A stretch of DNA of 15,146 bases from DAIODI01 sp036746875 (GCA_036746875.1 DAIODI010000053.1:1-15146); one strand, 5' to 3'. Counted from the stretch's first letter, positions 5,911 through 13,969 are shown. Notes: generated by a model not told the origin, from the sequence alone. Numbers and translations: made by a program.

Positions 5911-6417
5911 ATGGCGGGGTCGGTCAACAAGGTGATTCTGGTCGGCAACCTGGGCAAGGATCCGGAAGTGCGCCGCCTCGGCTCCGGCGATCCGGTGGTC
6001 AACCTCAGGCTCGCCACATCCGAAAGCTGGCGCGACAAGGCGACGGGCGAGCGCAAGGAGCGTACCGAGTGGCACTCGGTGGTGATCTTCAACGAGAACC
6101 TCGCGCGCATCGCCGAGCAGTACCTGAAGAAGGGTTCCAAAGTGTACATCGAGGGCCAGTTGCAGACCCGCAAGTGGCAGGACCAGTCCGGGCAGGACCG
6201 CTACTCGACCGAGGTCGTGCTGCAGCGCTATCGCGGCGAACTGACCCTGCTTGACGGCCGCGGCGGCGGTGGCGGCGAAATGGCGGCGGGCGGCGGCGAC
6301 GACTTCGGGCAATCCTCCGCCATGGACCGGCCGCGGGTGGCGCGCGCCGCCGGCGGCGGCGAGCGCGCGGCCGCGCCCAGCTTCGCCCGCGACCTCGACG
6401 ACGAGGTGCCGTTCTAG
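5911..6417 (+). CDS. ssb: Single-stranded DNA-binding protein SSB
   Basis: This is a 168-residue SSB. The OB fold covers about residues 1-112, beginning MAGSVNKVILVGNLGKDPEVR, with the stacking tryptophans in SESWRDK and TEWHSVV and the EGQLQTRKWQDQSGQDRYSTEVV segment. A flexible Gly-rich linker (about 113-158) leads to the conserved acidic tip DDEVPF, which recruits partner repair and replication proteins. SSB binds as a tetramer to single-stranded DNA in replication, recombination and repair. ATG 5911 follows GAAGGAAG at good spacing. An SOS box overlaps its predicted promoter, so induction by DNA damage is likely. A hairpin ten bases after the stop probably ends or stabilises the mRNA. The gene lies upstream of gyrA, a common alphaproteobacterial neighbourhood. 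Confidence 0.97.
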   Translation: MAGSVNKVILVGNLGKDPEVRRLGSGDPVVNLRLATSESWRDKATGERKERTEWHSVVIFNENLARIAEQYLKKGSKVYIEGQLQTRKWQDQSGQDRYSTEVVLQRYRGELTLLDGRGGGGGEMAAGGGDDFGQSSAMDRPRVARAAGGGERAAAPSFARDLDDEVPF

Positions 6418-6726
6418 CGCATCCTCCCGCCAAGTGGCTGCCACCTGGCGGATAAAGATGACGCGAATACAAGCAGATAGGGCGGCCAACCAGATTAAGT
6501 CTGGCCGGGACCCGTCCTGGGCTCCGGCGATGCGCTGGCGATCTCCGGTAGCAGCGCGCCGCTGATTAAGCCTTTCGGCCAACGCCGGGTTAACGCGATG
6601 CCTCAATAAGCCCACATTTGGCGGGTGAAAGAGAACAACGTTGTCTGTCGCGGTCCTGTGAGGTCCGCCCCGCCACCTCCGGCGGTCAACCGAACAGCAG
6701 GCAATCGAGCAGCAGGGGAAGCCGGG
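6418..6726. other. Gene-free stretch between ssb and the small exported protein gene
   Basis: This stretch of about 310 bases holds no convincing gene. It contains the ssb 3' hairpin (6427-6451), a 5-bp stem CCAGA/TCTGG at 6490-6504, and a 10-bp palindrome ACAACGTTGT at 6635-6644. The frame of the next gene is open back to 6625, but the extra residues are low-complexity and lack a ribosome site. I see no tRNA, no clear promoter and no recognisable small RNA, although the AT-richer middle (6540-6640) is where a promoter would be expected. Confidence 0.5.
6427..6451 (+). terminator. Hairpin just after ssb
   Basis: Bases 6427-6437 pair with 6441-6451 around a CTG loop: ten of eleven positions pair, with one A-C mismatch. 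It begins ten bases after the ssb stop. The following sequence is A-rich, not T-rich, so it is either a factor-dependent terminator structure or a 3' stabiliser. Confidence 0.5.
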
Positions 6727-7068
6727 ATGCGAGTGGTCCGTATGCTTGCGATCTGCGGCCTTCTGGCCGGCCTTTCACCTGTCGCCGAGGCGTCCGACAA
6801 GCTGAGCTCCAGCGAGTTGCGCGAGCTGTTCCCCGGCAGGTTCCAGGCGGTGGTGAGCGGCGTCGTGACGGTGAACCTCACCGCCGGCGGCGACGGATCG
6901 CTGGTCGGCCGGATGGCGCGCGGTTCCGACAGCGGCCGCTGGTACGTGCGCAACGGCAAGCTCTGCATCGTCCTCGACAAGTGGATGAACGGCAAGCCGA
7001 AGTGCAGCGCCGTGACCGCCGAGGAGGGCTGGTTCCGGGCCGCCGACGTGCGCTTCCGCAGGCTCTGA
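6727..7068 (+). CDS. Small exported protein of unknown function
   Basis: The 113-residue product starts with a signal peptide (MRVVRMLAICGLLAGLSPVAEA, cleavage expected after residue 22). The mature part of about 91 residues contains LFPGRFQAVVSGVVTVNL, then SDSGRWYVRNGKLCIVLDKWMNGKPKCSAV and GWFRA. Cys80 and Cys93 probably form a disulfide in the periplasm. The repeated pattern of Gly-Arg-Trp and short beta stretches suggests a small beta fold resembling exported alphaproteobacterial proteins of unknown function; I do not recognise a named family with certainty. ATG 6727 follows AGGGGA with eight bases between; upstream in-frame ATG 6625 would bury the signal peptide behind about 34 extra residues. 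It stands alone between ssb and gyrA on the same strand. Confidence 0.75.
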   Translation: MRVVRMLAICGLLAGLSPVAEASDKLSSSELRELFPGRFQAVVSGVVTVNLTAGGDGSLVGRMARGSDSGRWYVRNGKLCIVLDKWMNGKPKCSAVTAEEGWFRAADVRFRRL

Positions 7069-7121
7069 CAGATTTACCCCCAACGCACTGAATTATCGAG
7101 ACTTTTTCGGCTGCGCCACGG

Positions 7122-7150
7122 TTGCCGCGGAACTTCCGTTCTGCTACCTT
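7122..7150 (+). promoter_or_regulatory. Candidate gyrA promoter
   Basis: TTGCCG (7122-7127) and TACCTT (7145-7150) are separated by 17 bases, the ideal sigma70-type spacing. Transcription would start near 7157, leaving a leader of about 95 bases that contains a 6-bp stem (GCGGGG/CCCCGC, 7167-7185) and a palindrome CCGGATCCGG (7219-7228). Confidence 0.5.
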
Positions 7151-7251
7151 CGGCAAGCGATTCGATGCGGGGCGCATGACCCCGCGCGCCACTCCCTTCC
7201 GCCCGTCACGGCGCCCCGCCGGATCCGGGCCGATCGTATCGAGGGTCCACC

Positions 7252-10026
7252 TTGGCCGATGACGACGTGAACGCCCCGGCGGGCAGCGACAGCGGCGACG
7301 TCCGGCCCATCGCCATCGAAGAGGAGATGCGCCGCTCCTACCTCGATTACGCGATGAGCGTGATCGTCTCGCGTGCGCTGCCCGACGTGCGCGACGGCCT
7401 GAAGCCCGTGCACCGGCGCATCCTCTATTCGATGCACGAGAACGGCTACGACTGGAACAAGCCGTACCGCAAGTCGGCGCGCGTGGTCGGCGACGTGATC
7501 GGCAAGTATCACCCGCACGGCGACCAGTCGATCTATGATGCGCTCGTGCGCATGGCGCAGGAGTTCTCCATGCGCCTGCCGCTGATCGACGGGCAGGGCA
7601 ATTTTGGCTCGGTGGACGGCGATCCGCCGGCGGCGATGCGCTACACCGAGGTGCGCATGGGCCGCCCGGCGCATGCGCTCATGGACGACATCGACAAGGA
7701 CACCGTCGACTTCCAGCCCAACTACGACAACTCCGAAACCGAACCCACCGTCCTTCCCGCCCGCTTTCCGAACCTGCTCGTCAACGGCGCCGGCGGCATC
7801 GCCGTCGGCATGGCCACCAACATCCCGCCGCACAATCTCGGCGAGGTGGTGGACGCCTGCATCGCCATGATCGACGATCCCGCCACCGGCATCGAGGATC
7901 TCGGCGCGATCGTGCCCGGGCCCGATTTCCCCACCGGCGGCGTCATCCTGGGCCGCGCCGGCATCCGCGCCGCGCAGGCGACCGGGCGCGGCTCCATCGT
8001 GATGCGCGGGCGCGTCGGCGTCGAGACGATCCGCAAGGACCGCGAGGCGCTGGTGATCACCGAGATCCCGTATCAGGTGAACAAGGCGTCGATGATCGAG
8101 CGCATCGCCGAACTGGTGCGCGACAAGCGCATCGAGGGCATTTCCGACATCCGCGACGAGAGCGACCGGCGCGGCATGCGCGTCGTCATCGAGCTCAAGC
8201 GCGACGTGGTCGCGGACGTGGTGCTGAACCAGCTCTACCGCTTCTCGCCGCTGCAGAGCACCTTCGGCGGCAACGCCGTGGCGCTCACCGGCGGGCGCCC
8301 CGAGGTGATGACGCTGAAGGACCTGATCCAGGCCTTCATCGCCTTCCGCCAGGAGGTGGTCACCCGGCGCACCCGGCGCCTGCTCGGGAAGGCGCGCGAC
8401 CGGGCGCATATCCTCGTCGGCCTCGCCATCGCGGTGGCCAATATCGACGAGGTGATCGCGCTGATCCGCAAGTCGCCCGATGCGGCGACGGCGCGCGCCG
8501 AACTCATGGCGCGCGACTGGCCGGCGCGCGACATGGCGCCGATCATCTCGCTCATCGACGATCCGCGCCACCGGCTGACGGAGGCCGGAACCTGCCGGCT
8601 GTCGGAAGAGCAGGCGAAGGCGATCCTTGATCTGCGGCTGCAACGCCTCACCGCGCTGGGGCGCGAGGAGATCGCCGCGGAGATGCGCGCGCTCGGCGCC
8701 GACATCGAGGGCTATCTCGCGATTCTCGGCTCGCGCGAGAAACTGATGGGCGTGATCCGCGCCGAGCTTTCCGAAGTGCGCGCGCAATTCGCCACGCCGC
8801 GTCGCACCGAGATCGTCGATCACGACGGCGAGGTGGAGGACGAGGATCTCATCCAGCGCGAGGAGATGGTCGTCACGGTGAGCCACGCCGGCTACATCAA
8901 GCGCGTGCCGCTCGCCGCCTACCGGGCGCAGCGGCGCGGCGGCAAGGGCCGCTCGGCGATGCAGACCCGCGAGGAGGATTTCGTCACCAAGCTGTTCGTC
9001 GCCAGCACGCATGCGCCGATCCTGTTCTTCTCCTCGCGCGGCATGGCCTACAAGATGAAGGTGTGGCGCCTGCCGCTGGCCGCCCCGCAGGCGCGCGGCA
9101 AGGCGCTGATCAACCTCTTGCCGCTCGAACAGGACGAGCGCATCACCACCATCATGCCGCTGCCGGAGGACGAAAGCGCCTGGCGGACGCTCGACATCAT
9201 GTTCGCCACCACGCGCGGCACGGTGCGGCGCAACAAGCTCTCCGACTTCGCCGAGATCAACCGCAACGGCAAGATCGCCATGAAGCTCGACGAGGGCGAC
9301 GCCATCGCCGGCGTCGATACGTGCACCGAAGACGAGGACGTGCTGCTGACCACGCGCGAAGGCCAGTGCATCCGGTTTCCGGTCACCGACGTGCGGGTGT
9401 TCGCCGGGCGCAATTCGGTCGGCGTGCGCGGCGTGGCGCTCGCCGGCGACGACCGGGTGATCTCGATGTCGCTGCTGCGCCACTTCGAGGCTTCCGGCGA
9501 CGAGCGGGCCGCGTACCTGAAGATGCGCCGGGCGGTGACGGGCGAGGAGACCGACGCAGCGCCGGAGCCCGATGAGGCCGTGGGCGGATCCGAGACGCTG
9601 ACCCAGGCCCGCTACGCCGAGATGAGCGCGGCCGAGCAATTCGTCCTCACCGTGTCGGCCAACGGCTACGGCAAGCGAACCTCGTCGTTCGAGTACCGGC
9701 TCACGGGACGTGGCGGCAAGGGCATCACCGCCATGGCGGTGAACGAGCGCAACGGTCCCATCGCCGCCTCCTTCCCCGTGGAGGACGGCGACGAGGTGAT
9801 GCTCGTGACCGGCACGGGGCAGGTGATCCGCTGCGGCGTGGACGACATCCGCATCGCCGGTCGCTCGACGCAAGGGGTGATCGTGTTCCGCCTCGACGGC
9901 GAGCAGGTGGTCTCGGTCGAACACCTCACCGACATGAGCGGCGAGGACGACGCGGCGGGCGGCGAGCCCGACGCGGGGTCGGACCCGGACGAGCCGGCAG
10001 GTCGCGAACCCGGCTCGGACGCGTGA
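7252..10026 (+). CDS. gyrA: DNA gyrase subunit A
   Basis: GyrA of 924 residues, slightly longer than the E. coli protein. The breakage-reunion domain begins at about residue 20 (IEEEMRRSYLDYAMSVIVSRALPDVRDGLKPVHRRILY). The catalytic pair is Arg130-Tyr131 in AAMRYTE, equivalent to E. coli Arg121-Tyr122. The quinolone region reads HPHGDQSIYD at 87-96: Gln92 stands at the E. coli Ser83 position and Asp96 at Asp87. The GyrA box QRRGGKG is at 560-566, which marks this as gyrase rather than topoisomerase IV. The C-terminal beta-pinwheel follows, with an alphaproteobacterial-style insert around 740-800 and an acidic tail. With GyrB it supercoils DNA in the cytoplasm. TTG 7252 gives the longest product; GTG 7267 is also possible, and neither has a strong ribosome site. 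It is probably the first gene of the run to tgt. Confidence 0.97.
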   Translation: MADDDVNAPAGSDSGDVRPIAIEEEMRRSYLDYAMSVIVSRALPDVRDGLKPVHRRILYSMHENGYDWNKPYRKSARVVGDVIGKYHPHGDQSIYDALVRMAQEFSMRLPLIDGQGNFGSVDGDPPAAMRYTEVRMGRPAHALMDDIDKDTVDFQPNYDNSETEPTVLPARFPNLLVNGAGGIAVGMATNIPPHNLGEVVDACIAMIDDPATGIEDLGAIVPGPDFPTGGVILGRAGIRAAQATGRGSIVMRGRVGVETIRKDREALVITEIPYQVNKASMIERIAELVRDKRIEGISDIRDESDRRGMRVVIELKRDVVADVVLNQLYRFSPLQSTFGGNAVALTGGRPEVMTLKDLIQAFIAFRQEVVTRRTRRLLGKARDRAHILVGLAIAVANIDEVIALIRKSPDAATARAELMARDWPARDMAPIISLIDDPRHRLTEAGTCRLSEEQAKAILDLRLQRLTALGREEIAAEMRALGADIEGYLAILGSREKLMGVIRAELSEVRAQFATPRRTEIVDHDGEVEDEDLIQREEMVVTVSHAGYIKRVPLAAYRAQRRGGKGRSAMQTREEDFVTKLFVASTHAPILFFSSRGMAYKMKVWRLPLAAPQARGKALINLLPLEQDERITTIMPLPEDESAWRTLDIMFATTRGTVRRNKLSDFAEINRNGKIAMKLDEGDAIAGVDTCTEDEDVLLTTREGQCIRFPVTDVRVFAGRNSVGVRGVALAGDDRVISMSLLRHFEASGDERAAYLKMRRAVTGEETDAAPEPDEAVGGSETLTQARYAEMSAAEQFVLTVSANGYGKRTSSFEYRLTGRGGKGITAMAVNERNGPIAASFPVEDGDEVMLVTGTGQVIRCGVDDIRIAGRSTQGVIVFRLDGEQVVSVEHLTDMSGEDDAAGGEPDAGSDPDEPAGREPGSDA

Positions 10027-10027
10027 T

Positions 10028-10051
10028 CGCCGCCGTCGCTTGCGGGCGGCG
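10028..10051 (+). repeat. Hairpin directly after gyrA
   Basis: CGCCGCC (10028-10034) pairs perfectly with GGCGGCG (10045-10051) around a ten-base loop, starting one base after the gyrA stop. There is no T-run. It may partly terminate transcription or protect the gyrA mRNA end before coaD. Confidence 0.4.
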
Positions 10052-10124
10052 CGCAAAGCCGCAATAAGGGGCGCGCTCTGGCGGCGAGAGCTTCCGGAGC
10101 CAACGCCGACCTTCGAAAACCGCC

Positions 10125-10622
10125 ATGCTCCGAACCGCACTCTACCCCGGCAGCTTCGACCCCGTGACCTACGGGCATCTCGATGTGATCGCGCGCGCCT
10201 TCCGGCTGTGCGACAAACTGGTGCTGGCGATTGGCGCGCACCACGAGAAGAGCGGGCTTCTGCCGCTCGACCGTCGCATGGCGCTGCTGCGCGAGGTGGC
10301 CAAACCGATCGCCGATCATGCCGGCGGCCGGATCGAGGTGACGACGTTTTCCGGCCTCGCGGTCGAGGCGGCGCGGCAGGCGAAGGCGACGCTCATCGTG
10401 CGCGGCCTGCGCGACGCGTCCGACTTCGACTACGAGGTGCGCATGGGGCAGATGAACGCCGCGCTCGCGCCCGATATCGAAACGGGGTTCCTCGCCGCCG
10501 GTCCTGGCGTCCGGATGATCGCCTCTTCGCTGGTGAAGCAGATCGCGCGCATGGGCGGCGATGTTTCGGCGTTCCTGCCGGAGCCGGCGCTCAAGGCGCT
10601 CCACGAAACCCTGAAAGCCTGA
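10125..10622 (+). CDS. coaD: Phosphopantetheine adenylyltransferase
   Basis: CoaD of 165 residues, standard length. It transfers AMP from ATP to 4'-phosphopantetheine, the penultimate step of coenzyme A synthesis in the cytoplasm. The nucleotidyltransferase motif YPGSFDPVTYGH is at 7-18, with TYGH (15-18) as the T/HxGH signature and His18 catalytic. Further family features are LIVRGLRDASDFDYE in the middle and the C-terminal ASSLVKQIARMGGDVSAFLP, which matches the usual SSxxx(R/K) nucleotide-binding region. ATG 10125 has only a weak ribosome site, but no upstream start fits better. It lies 98 bases after gyrA and 21 bases before the first cyclophilin gene, an order common in Alphaproteobacteria. 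Confidence 0.96.
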   Translation: MLRTALYPGSFDPVTYGHLDVIARAFRLCDKLVLAIGAHHEKSGLLPLDRRMALLREVAKPIADHAGGRIEVTTFSGLAVEAARQAKATLIVRGLRDASDFDYEVRMGQMNAALAPDIETGFLAAGPGVRMIASSLVKQIARMGGDVSAFLPEPALKALHETLKA

Positions 10623-10643
10623 CATCCCCGACAGGAGAACGAC

Positions 10644-11174
10644 ATGCATCGCAGAAGTCTTCTTGCCGCCGCCGTGCTGATGGCGCTCGCCGCGCCTTCG
10701 GCGCACGCCGCCGACGATCCCGAAAACACGCTGGTCATGACGCTGAAGTGCGGTGAGGTGGTGATCCGCCTGCGTCCCGATCTGGCGCCGAAGCACGCGG
10801 CGCAGATCAAGCAGCTCACCCGCGAGAAGTTCTACGACGGCGTGGTGTTTCACCGCGTGATCGACGGCTTCATGGCGCAGACCGGCGACCCGACGGGCAC
10901 CGGCATGGGCGGCTCGAAGCTGCCCGACATTCCGGCCGAGTTCTCGGCCGAGCCGTTCCGGCGCGGCACGGTGGGCATGGCGCGGGCGCAGAACCCCGAC
11001 AGCGCCAACTCGCAGTTCTTCATCATGTTCGCCGACGGCGCATTCCTGAACGGCAAGTACACGGTGATCGGCGAGGTGGTGAAGGGCATGAACTGCATCG
11101 ACCAGATCAACAAGGGCGAGCCGCCGCCCTCGCCCGACAAGATCATGACGCTCAGGGTTCAGAAGGACACGTGA
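10644..11174 (+). CDS. Exported cyclophilin-type peptidyl-prolyl isomerase
   Basis: The product of 176 residues has a signal peptide (MHRRSLLAAAVLMALAAPSAHA, cleavage after 22) followed by a bacterial cyclophilin domain. Active-site segments are FHRVIDGFMAQTGDPTGTG, containing the catalytic Arg, and NSQFFIMF. The region FLNGKYTVIGEV has Phe where cyclosporin-sensitive cyclophilins have Trp, usual for bacterial forms. It should catalyse proline cis-trans isomerisation during folding of periplasmic proteins. ATG 10644 follows ACAGGAGA at good spacing. Another cyclophilin gene without a signal peptide follows 13 bases later; the two products are clearly related along their whole length, so they arose by duplication and now serve different compartments. 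Related PpiA proteins have the same location. Confidence 0.93.
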   Translation: MHRRSLLAAAVLMALAAPSAHAADDPENTLVMTLKCGEVVIRLRPDLAPKHAAQIKQLTREKFYDGVVFHRVIDGFMAQTGDPTGTGMGGSKLPDIPAEFSAEPFRRGTVGMARAQNPDSANSQFFIMFADGAFLNGKYTVIGEVVKGMNCIDQINKGEPPPSPDKIMTLRVQKDT

Positions 11175-11187
11175 GGGGATGACGGCG

Positions 11188-11655
11188 ATGGCTGATCTCG
11201 AAAACACGATCTACATGGAGCTGCCCTCGGGCCGCGTCATCATCGAGCTGCGCCCGGACCTCGCGCCGGGCCACGTGCAGCGGATCAAGGAGCTGGCGCG
11301 CGAGGGTTTTTATGACGGCGTGCCGTTCCACCGCGTCATCGAGGGCTTCATGGCGCAGGGCGGCGACCCGACCGGCCGCGGCACGGGCGGCTCGTCGAAG
11401 CCCGACCTCAAGGCCGAGTTCTCCCGCGCCCCGCACAAGCGCGGCGCCTGCTCGATGGCGCGCTCCTCCAACCCCAATTCGGCGAACAGCCAGTTCTTCA
11501 TCTGCTTCGCCGATAGCAACTTCCTCGACGGGCAGTACACCGTGTGGGGGCAGGTGACGGAGGGGATGGAGCACGTCGACAAGCTGAAGCGCGGCGAGCC
11601 GGTGCGCGATCCCGACCGCATCAAGTCCATGCGAGTGGCCGCCGACGTCGCCTGA
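11188..11655 (+). CDS. Cytoplasmic cyclophilin-type peptidyl-prolyl isomerase
   Basis: A cyclophilin of about 155 residues without a signal peptide, so cytoplasmic, resembling PpiB. Key segments are FHRVIEGFMAQGGDPTGRGTGG, MARSSNPNSANSQFFICF and NFLDGQYTVWGQV. It would speed proline isomerisation in new proteins. I prefer ATG 11188 because the ribosome site GAGGGG (11173-11178) is then nine bases away; ATG 11179 in the same frame directly touches that site and would add only three residues. It lies 13 bases after the exported cyclophilin gene and 19 bases before queA, in what looks like one operon. Apart from the missing leader it closely matches its neighbour in sequence. Confidence 0.93.
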   Translation: MADLENTIYMELPSGRVIIELRPDLAPGHVQRIKELAREGFYDGVPFHRVIEGFMAQGGDPTGRGTGGSSKPDLKAEFSRAPHKRGACSMARSSNPNSANSQFFICFADSNFLDGQYTVWGQVTEGMEHVDKLKRGEPVRDPDRIKSMRVAADVA

Positions 11656-11674
11656 CGAAGGGCCGAGCGGGGCC

Positions 11675-12763
11675 ATGCGCCTCGACGACTTCGACTTTAC
11701 GCTCCCCGAAAGCGCCATCGCGCTGCGGCCGGCGTCCCCGCGCGACAGCGCGCGGATGCTGGTCGTGCGCCCGGGCGACCCGCAGCCGTTCGAGGACCGG
11801 ACGGTGCGTGACCTGCCGTCGCTGCTCGAGCCCGGCGACGTTCTGGTGATGAACGACACCCGCGTCATCCCGGCGCGGCTTCGCGGCGTTCGGGCGGCGC
11901 GCGCCGGGGCCTCGCAGCCGGTGGCGGTGGAGGCGCTGCTGGCGCAGCGAATCGACGGCGGGCGCTGGCGGGCGATGATGCGGCCGGCGAAACGGCTGAA
12001 GCCCGGCGACCGGGTGACGTTCGGGTCGCAAGGCGCGCCGACCCCGGCTGGCGAGCTTTCCGCCGAGGTCGAGGCGAAGGCCGGCGACGGCGCGGTGACG
12101 CTGCGCTTTGATCGCGCGGGCGCGGCCCTCGACCAGGCGGTTGCGGCGATCGGCGAGACCCCGCTGCCGCCCTACATCGCCGGCCAGCGGGCGACCGACG
12201 CGCGGGACACCGCCGACTATCAGACCGTCTACGCCCGCCGCGACGGAGCCATCGCCGCGCCGACGGCGGGCTTGCACTTCACCGACGAGCTGCTGGCGCG
12301 GCTCAGGGCGCGCGGCGTCGCCACCGAGTTCGTGACGCTGCACGTGGGCGCGGGCACGTTCCTGCCGGTCAAGGTGGAGGACGTCGCCAGCCACAGGATG
12401 CACGCCGAGTGGGGCGAGGTGAGCGAGGCGACGGCGGCGCGGCTGGCGACGGCGAAGCGCGAGGGCCGGCGGATCGTCGCGGTCGGCACCACGTCGCTCA
12501 GATTGCTGGAGGCGGCGGCGGCGAACGGCGTCGGCGCGCCGTTCCGGGGCGAGACGGAAATCTTCATCACGCCCGGCTTCCGCTTCCGCGCCGTGGATGC
12601 GCTGATGACCAATTTCCACCTGCCGAAGTCCACGCTGTTCATGCTGGTGGCGGCGTTCAGCGGTCTCGACGTGATGCGGCGCGCCTATGCGCACGCCATT
12701 TCAGGCGGCTACCGCTTCTACTCGTACGGCGATTCCTCGCTGCTGCACCGGGCGCGGCCGTGA
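11675..12763 (+). CDS. queA: S-adenosylmethionine:tRNA ribosyltransferase-isomerase
   Basis: QueA of 362 residues, normal length. It moves the ribosyl group of S-adenosylmethionine to preQ1 at position 34 of tRNAs with GUN anticodons, giving epoxyqueuosine. Conserved blocks are MNDTRVIPARL from residue 59, PTAGLHFT from 196, HVGAGTFLPVKVEDVASHRMHAEW from 223, GTTSLRLLE, and near the end TEIFITPGFRFRAVDALMTNFHLPKSTLFMLVAAFSG and GGYRFYSYGD. The usual beta-barrel insert lies between the first two blocks. ATG 11675 is 19 bases after the cyclophilin stop with a modest GAGCGGGG ribosome site. Its last four bases overlap the tgt start, so the two queuosine enzymes are translationally coupled even though Tgt acts first. 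Confidence 0.96.
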   Translation: MRLDDFDFTLPESAIALRPASPRDSARMLVVRPGDPQPFEDRTVRDLPSLLEPGDVLVMNDTRVIPARLRGVRAARAGASQPVAVEALLAQRIDGGRWRAMMRPAKRLKPGDRVTFGSQGAPTPAGELSAEVEAKAGDGAVTLRFDRAGAALDQAVAAIGETPLPPYIAGQRATDARDTADYQTVYARRDGAIAAPTAGLHFTDELLARLRARGVATEFVTLHVGAGTFLPVKVEDVASHRMHAEWGEVSEATAARLATAKREGRRIVAVGTTSLRLLEAAAANGVGAPFRGETEIFITPGFRFRAVDALMTNFHLPKSTLFMLVAAFSGLDVMRRAYAHAISGGYRFYSYGDSSLLHRARP

Positions 12764-13899
12764 CGTTCGCGTTCCGCCTCATCGCCTCCGACGGGCGGGC
12801 GCGGCTGGGCGAGATCGCCACGCCGCGCGGCGCCATCCGCACGCCGGCGTTCATGCCGGTGGGCACCGCGGGCACGGTGAAGGCGCTGACCCCGGAGCAG
12901 GTGCGCTCGACCGGCGCCGACATCATCCTCGGCAACACCTATCACCTGATGCTGAGGCCCGGCGCGGAGAGGGTGGCCCGGCTTGGCGGGCTGCATCGCT
13001 TCATGAACTGGGACCGGCCGATCCTCACCGACTCCGGCGGCTTTCAGGTGATGTCGCTGGCGAAGCTCAGAACCGTGGACGAGGACGGCGTGACGTTCGC
13101 CTCCCACCTCGACGGTTCACGCCATCACCTGACGCCGGAGCGGTCCATGGAGATCCAGCGGCTTCTCGGCTCGACCATCCAGATGCAGCTCGACGAGTGC
13201 GTCAGCTTCCCGCACCCCCGCGAGGAGGCGGCGCGCGCCATGCGGTTGTCGCTGCGCTGGGCGGAGCGCTCGCGCCGGGCGTTCGGTGACCAGCCCGGCC
13301 ACGCCTGCTTCGGCATCGTGCAGGGCGGTGTGGAGGAGGATCTCCGGCGTGAGTCGGCGAGGGGGCTGATCGCCATCGGCTTCGACGGCTACGCCATCGG
13401 CGGGCTGGCGGTGGGCGAGGGGCAGGTTTTGATGCTCGCCACGCTCGACTTCACCACGCCGGCGCTGCCGGCCGACCGGCCGCGCTACCTGATGGGCGTC
13501 GGCACGCCGTCCGATCTGGTGGAATCGGTGGCGCGCGGGGTGGACATGTTCGACTGCGTCATGCCCACGCGATCGGGGCGTCACGGCCAGGCCTTCACCC
13601 GGTTCGGCAAGCTGAACCTGCGCAACGCCCGGCACGCCGACGATCCACGCCCGCTGGACGAGGCGAGCGATTGCCCGGCGGCCTCCCGGTACTCGCGCGC
13701 CTACCTCCATCACCTCGTGAAGTCGGGCGAGATCCTCGGCATGACGCTGCTCTCGTGGGCGAACCTCGCCTTCTACCAGGCGCTGATGGCGGATATCCGC
13801 GCGGCCATCGCGGAGGGGCGGTTCGCCGCGTTCCGCGCCGCGTTCCACGAGGCGCAGGCGAGAGGCGGGGCGGCGGACATCGGACCCTCGTCTGATTGA
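12760..13899 (+). CDS. tgt: tRNA-guanine transglycosylase (Tgt) with an altered zinc site
   Basis: Tgt of 379 residues (E. coli 375). It exchanges guanine 34 of GUN-anticodon tRNAs for preQ1. TDSGGFQVMSL contains Asp91, and GVDMFDCVMPTR contains the nucleophile Asp265; FGIVQGGV and YAIGGLAVGE form the substrate pocket. The zinc site is unusual. By alignment with E. coli Cys302, Cys304, Cys307 and His333, this protein has Ser303, Cys305, Ala308 and Ala334, so only one ligand remains, while the surrounding YSRAYLHHL is intact. GTG 12760 is the start: it overlaps the queA stop by four bases and gives the normal N-terminus; the frame is open further upstream only inside queA. Despite the zinc-site change the rest of the protein is fully conserved, so it is probably active. 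Confidence 0.95.
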   Translation: MTFAFRLIASDGRARLGEIATPRGAIRTPAFMPVGTAGTVKALTPEQVRSTGADIILGNTYHLMLRPGAERVARLGGLHRFMNWDRPILTDSGGFQVMSLAKLRTVDEDGVTFASHLDGSRHHLTPERSMEIQRLLGSTIQMQLDECVSFPHPREEAARAMRLSLRWAERSRRAFGDQPGHACFGIVQGGVEEDLRRESARGLIAIGFDGYAIGGLAVGEGQVLMLATLDFTTPALPADRPRYLMGVGTPSDLVESVARGVDMFDCVMPTRSGRHGQAFTRFGKLNLRNARHADDPRPLDEASDCPAASRYSRAYLHHLVKSGEILGMTLLSWANLAFYQALMADIRAAIAEGRFAAFRAAFHEAQARGGAADIGPSSD

Positions 13900-13969
13900 C
13901 GCTCCCGGGGAACCATGCCAATCGTTCGGCGCTTGGTTGTCTCGGGAACCGCGCGGGAGACTGGAACAG

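Noticed and set aside
6473..6565. Possible small RNA in the gap after ssb
   Set aside because: There is only a 5-bp stem, with no convincing promoter or terminator pair, so nothing supports a transcript.
7144..10140. A 998-codon open frame on the minus strand across the whole of gyrA
   Set aside because: It mirrors gyrA codons, is rich in His/Arg/Asp/Leu in the way antisense frames of GC-rich genes are, and has no recognisable domain. It is a codon-bias shadow.
13903..13947. Bulged inverted repeat after tgt (TCCCG/CGGGA with AACCA/TGGTT) as a terminator
   Set aside because: The stems are short and interrupted by unpaired bases, and no T-run follows. Too weak to call.
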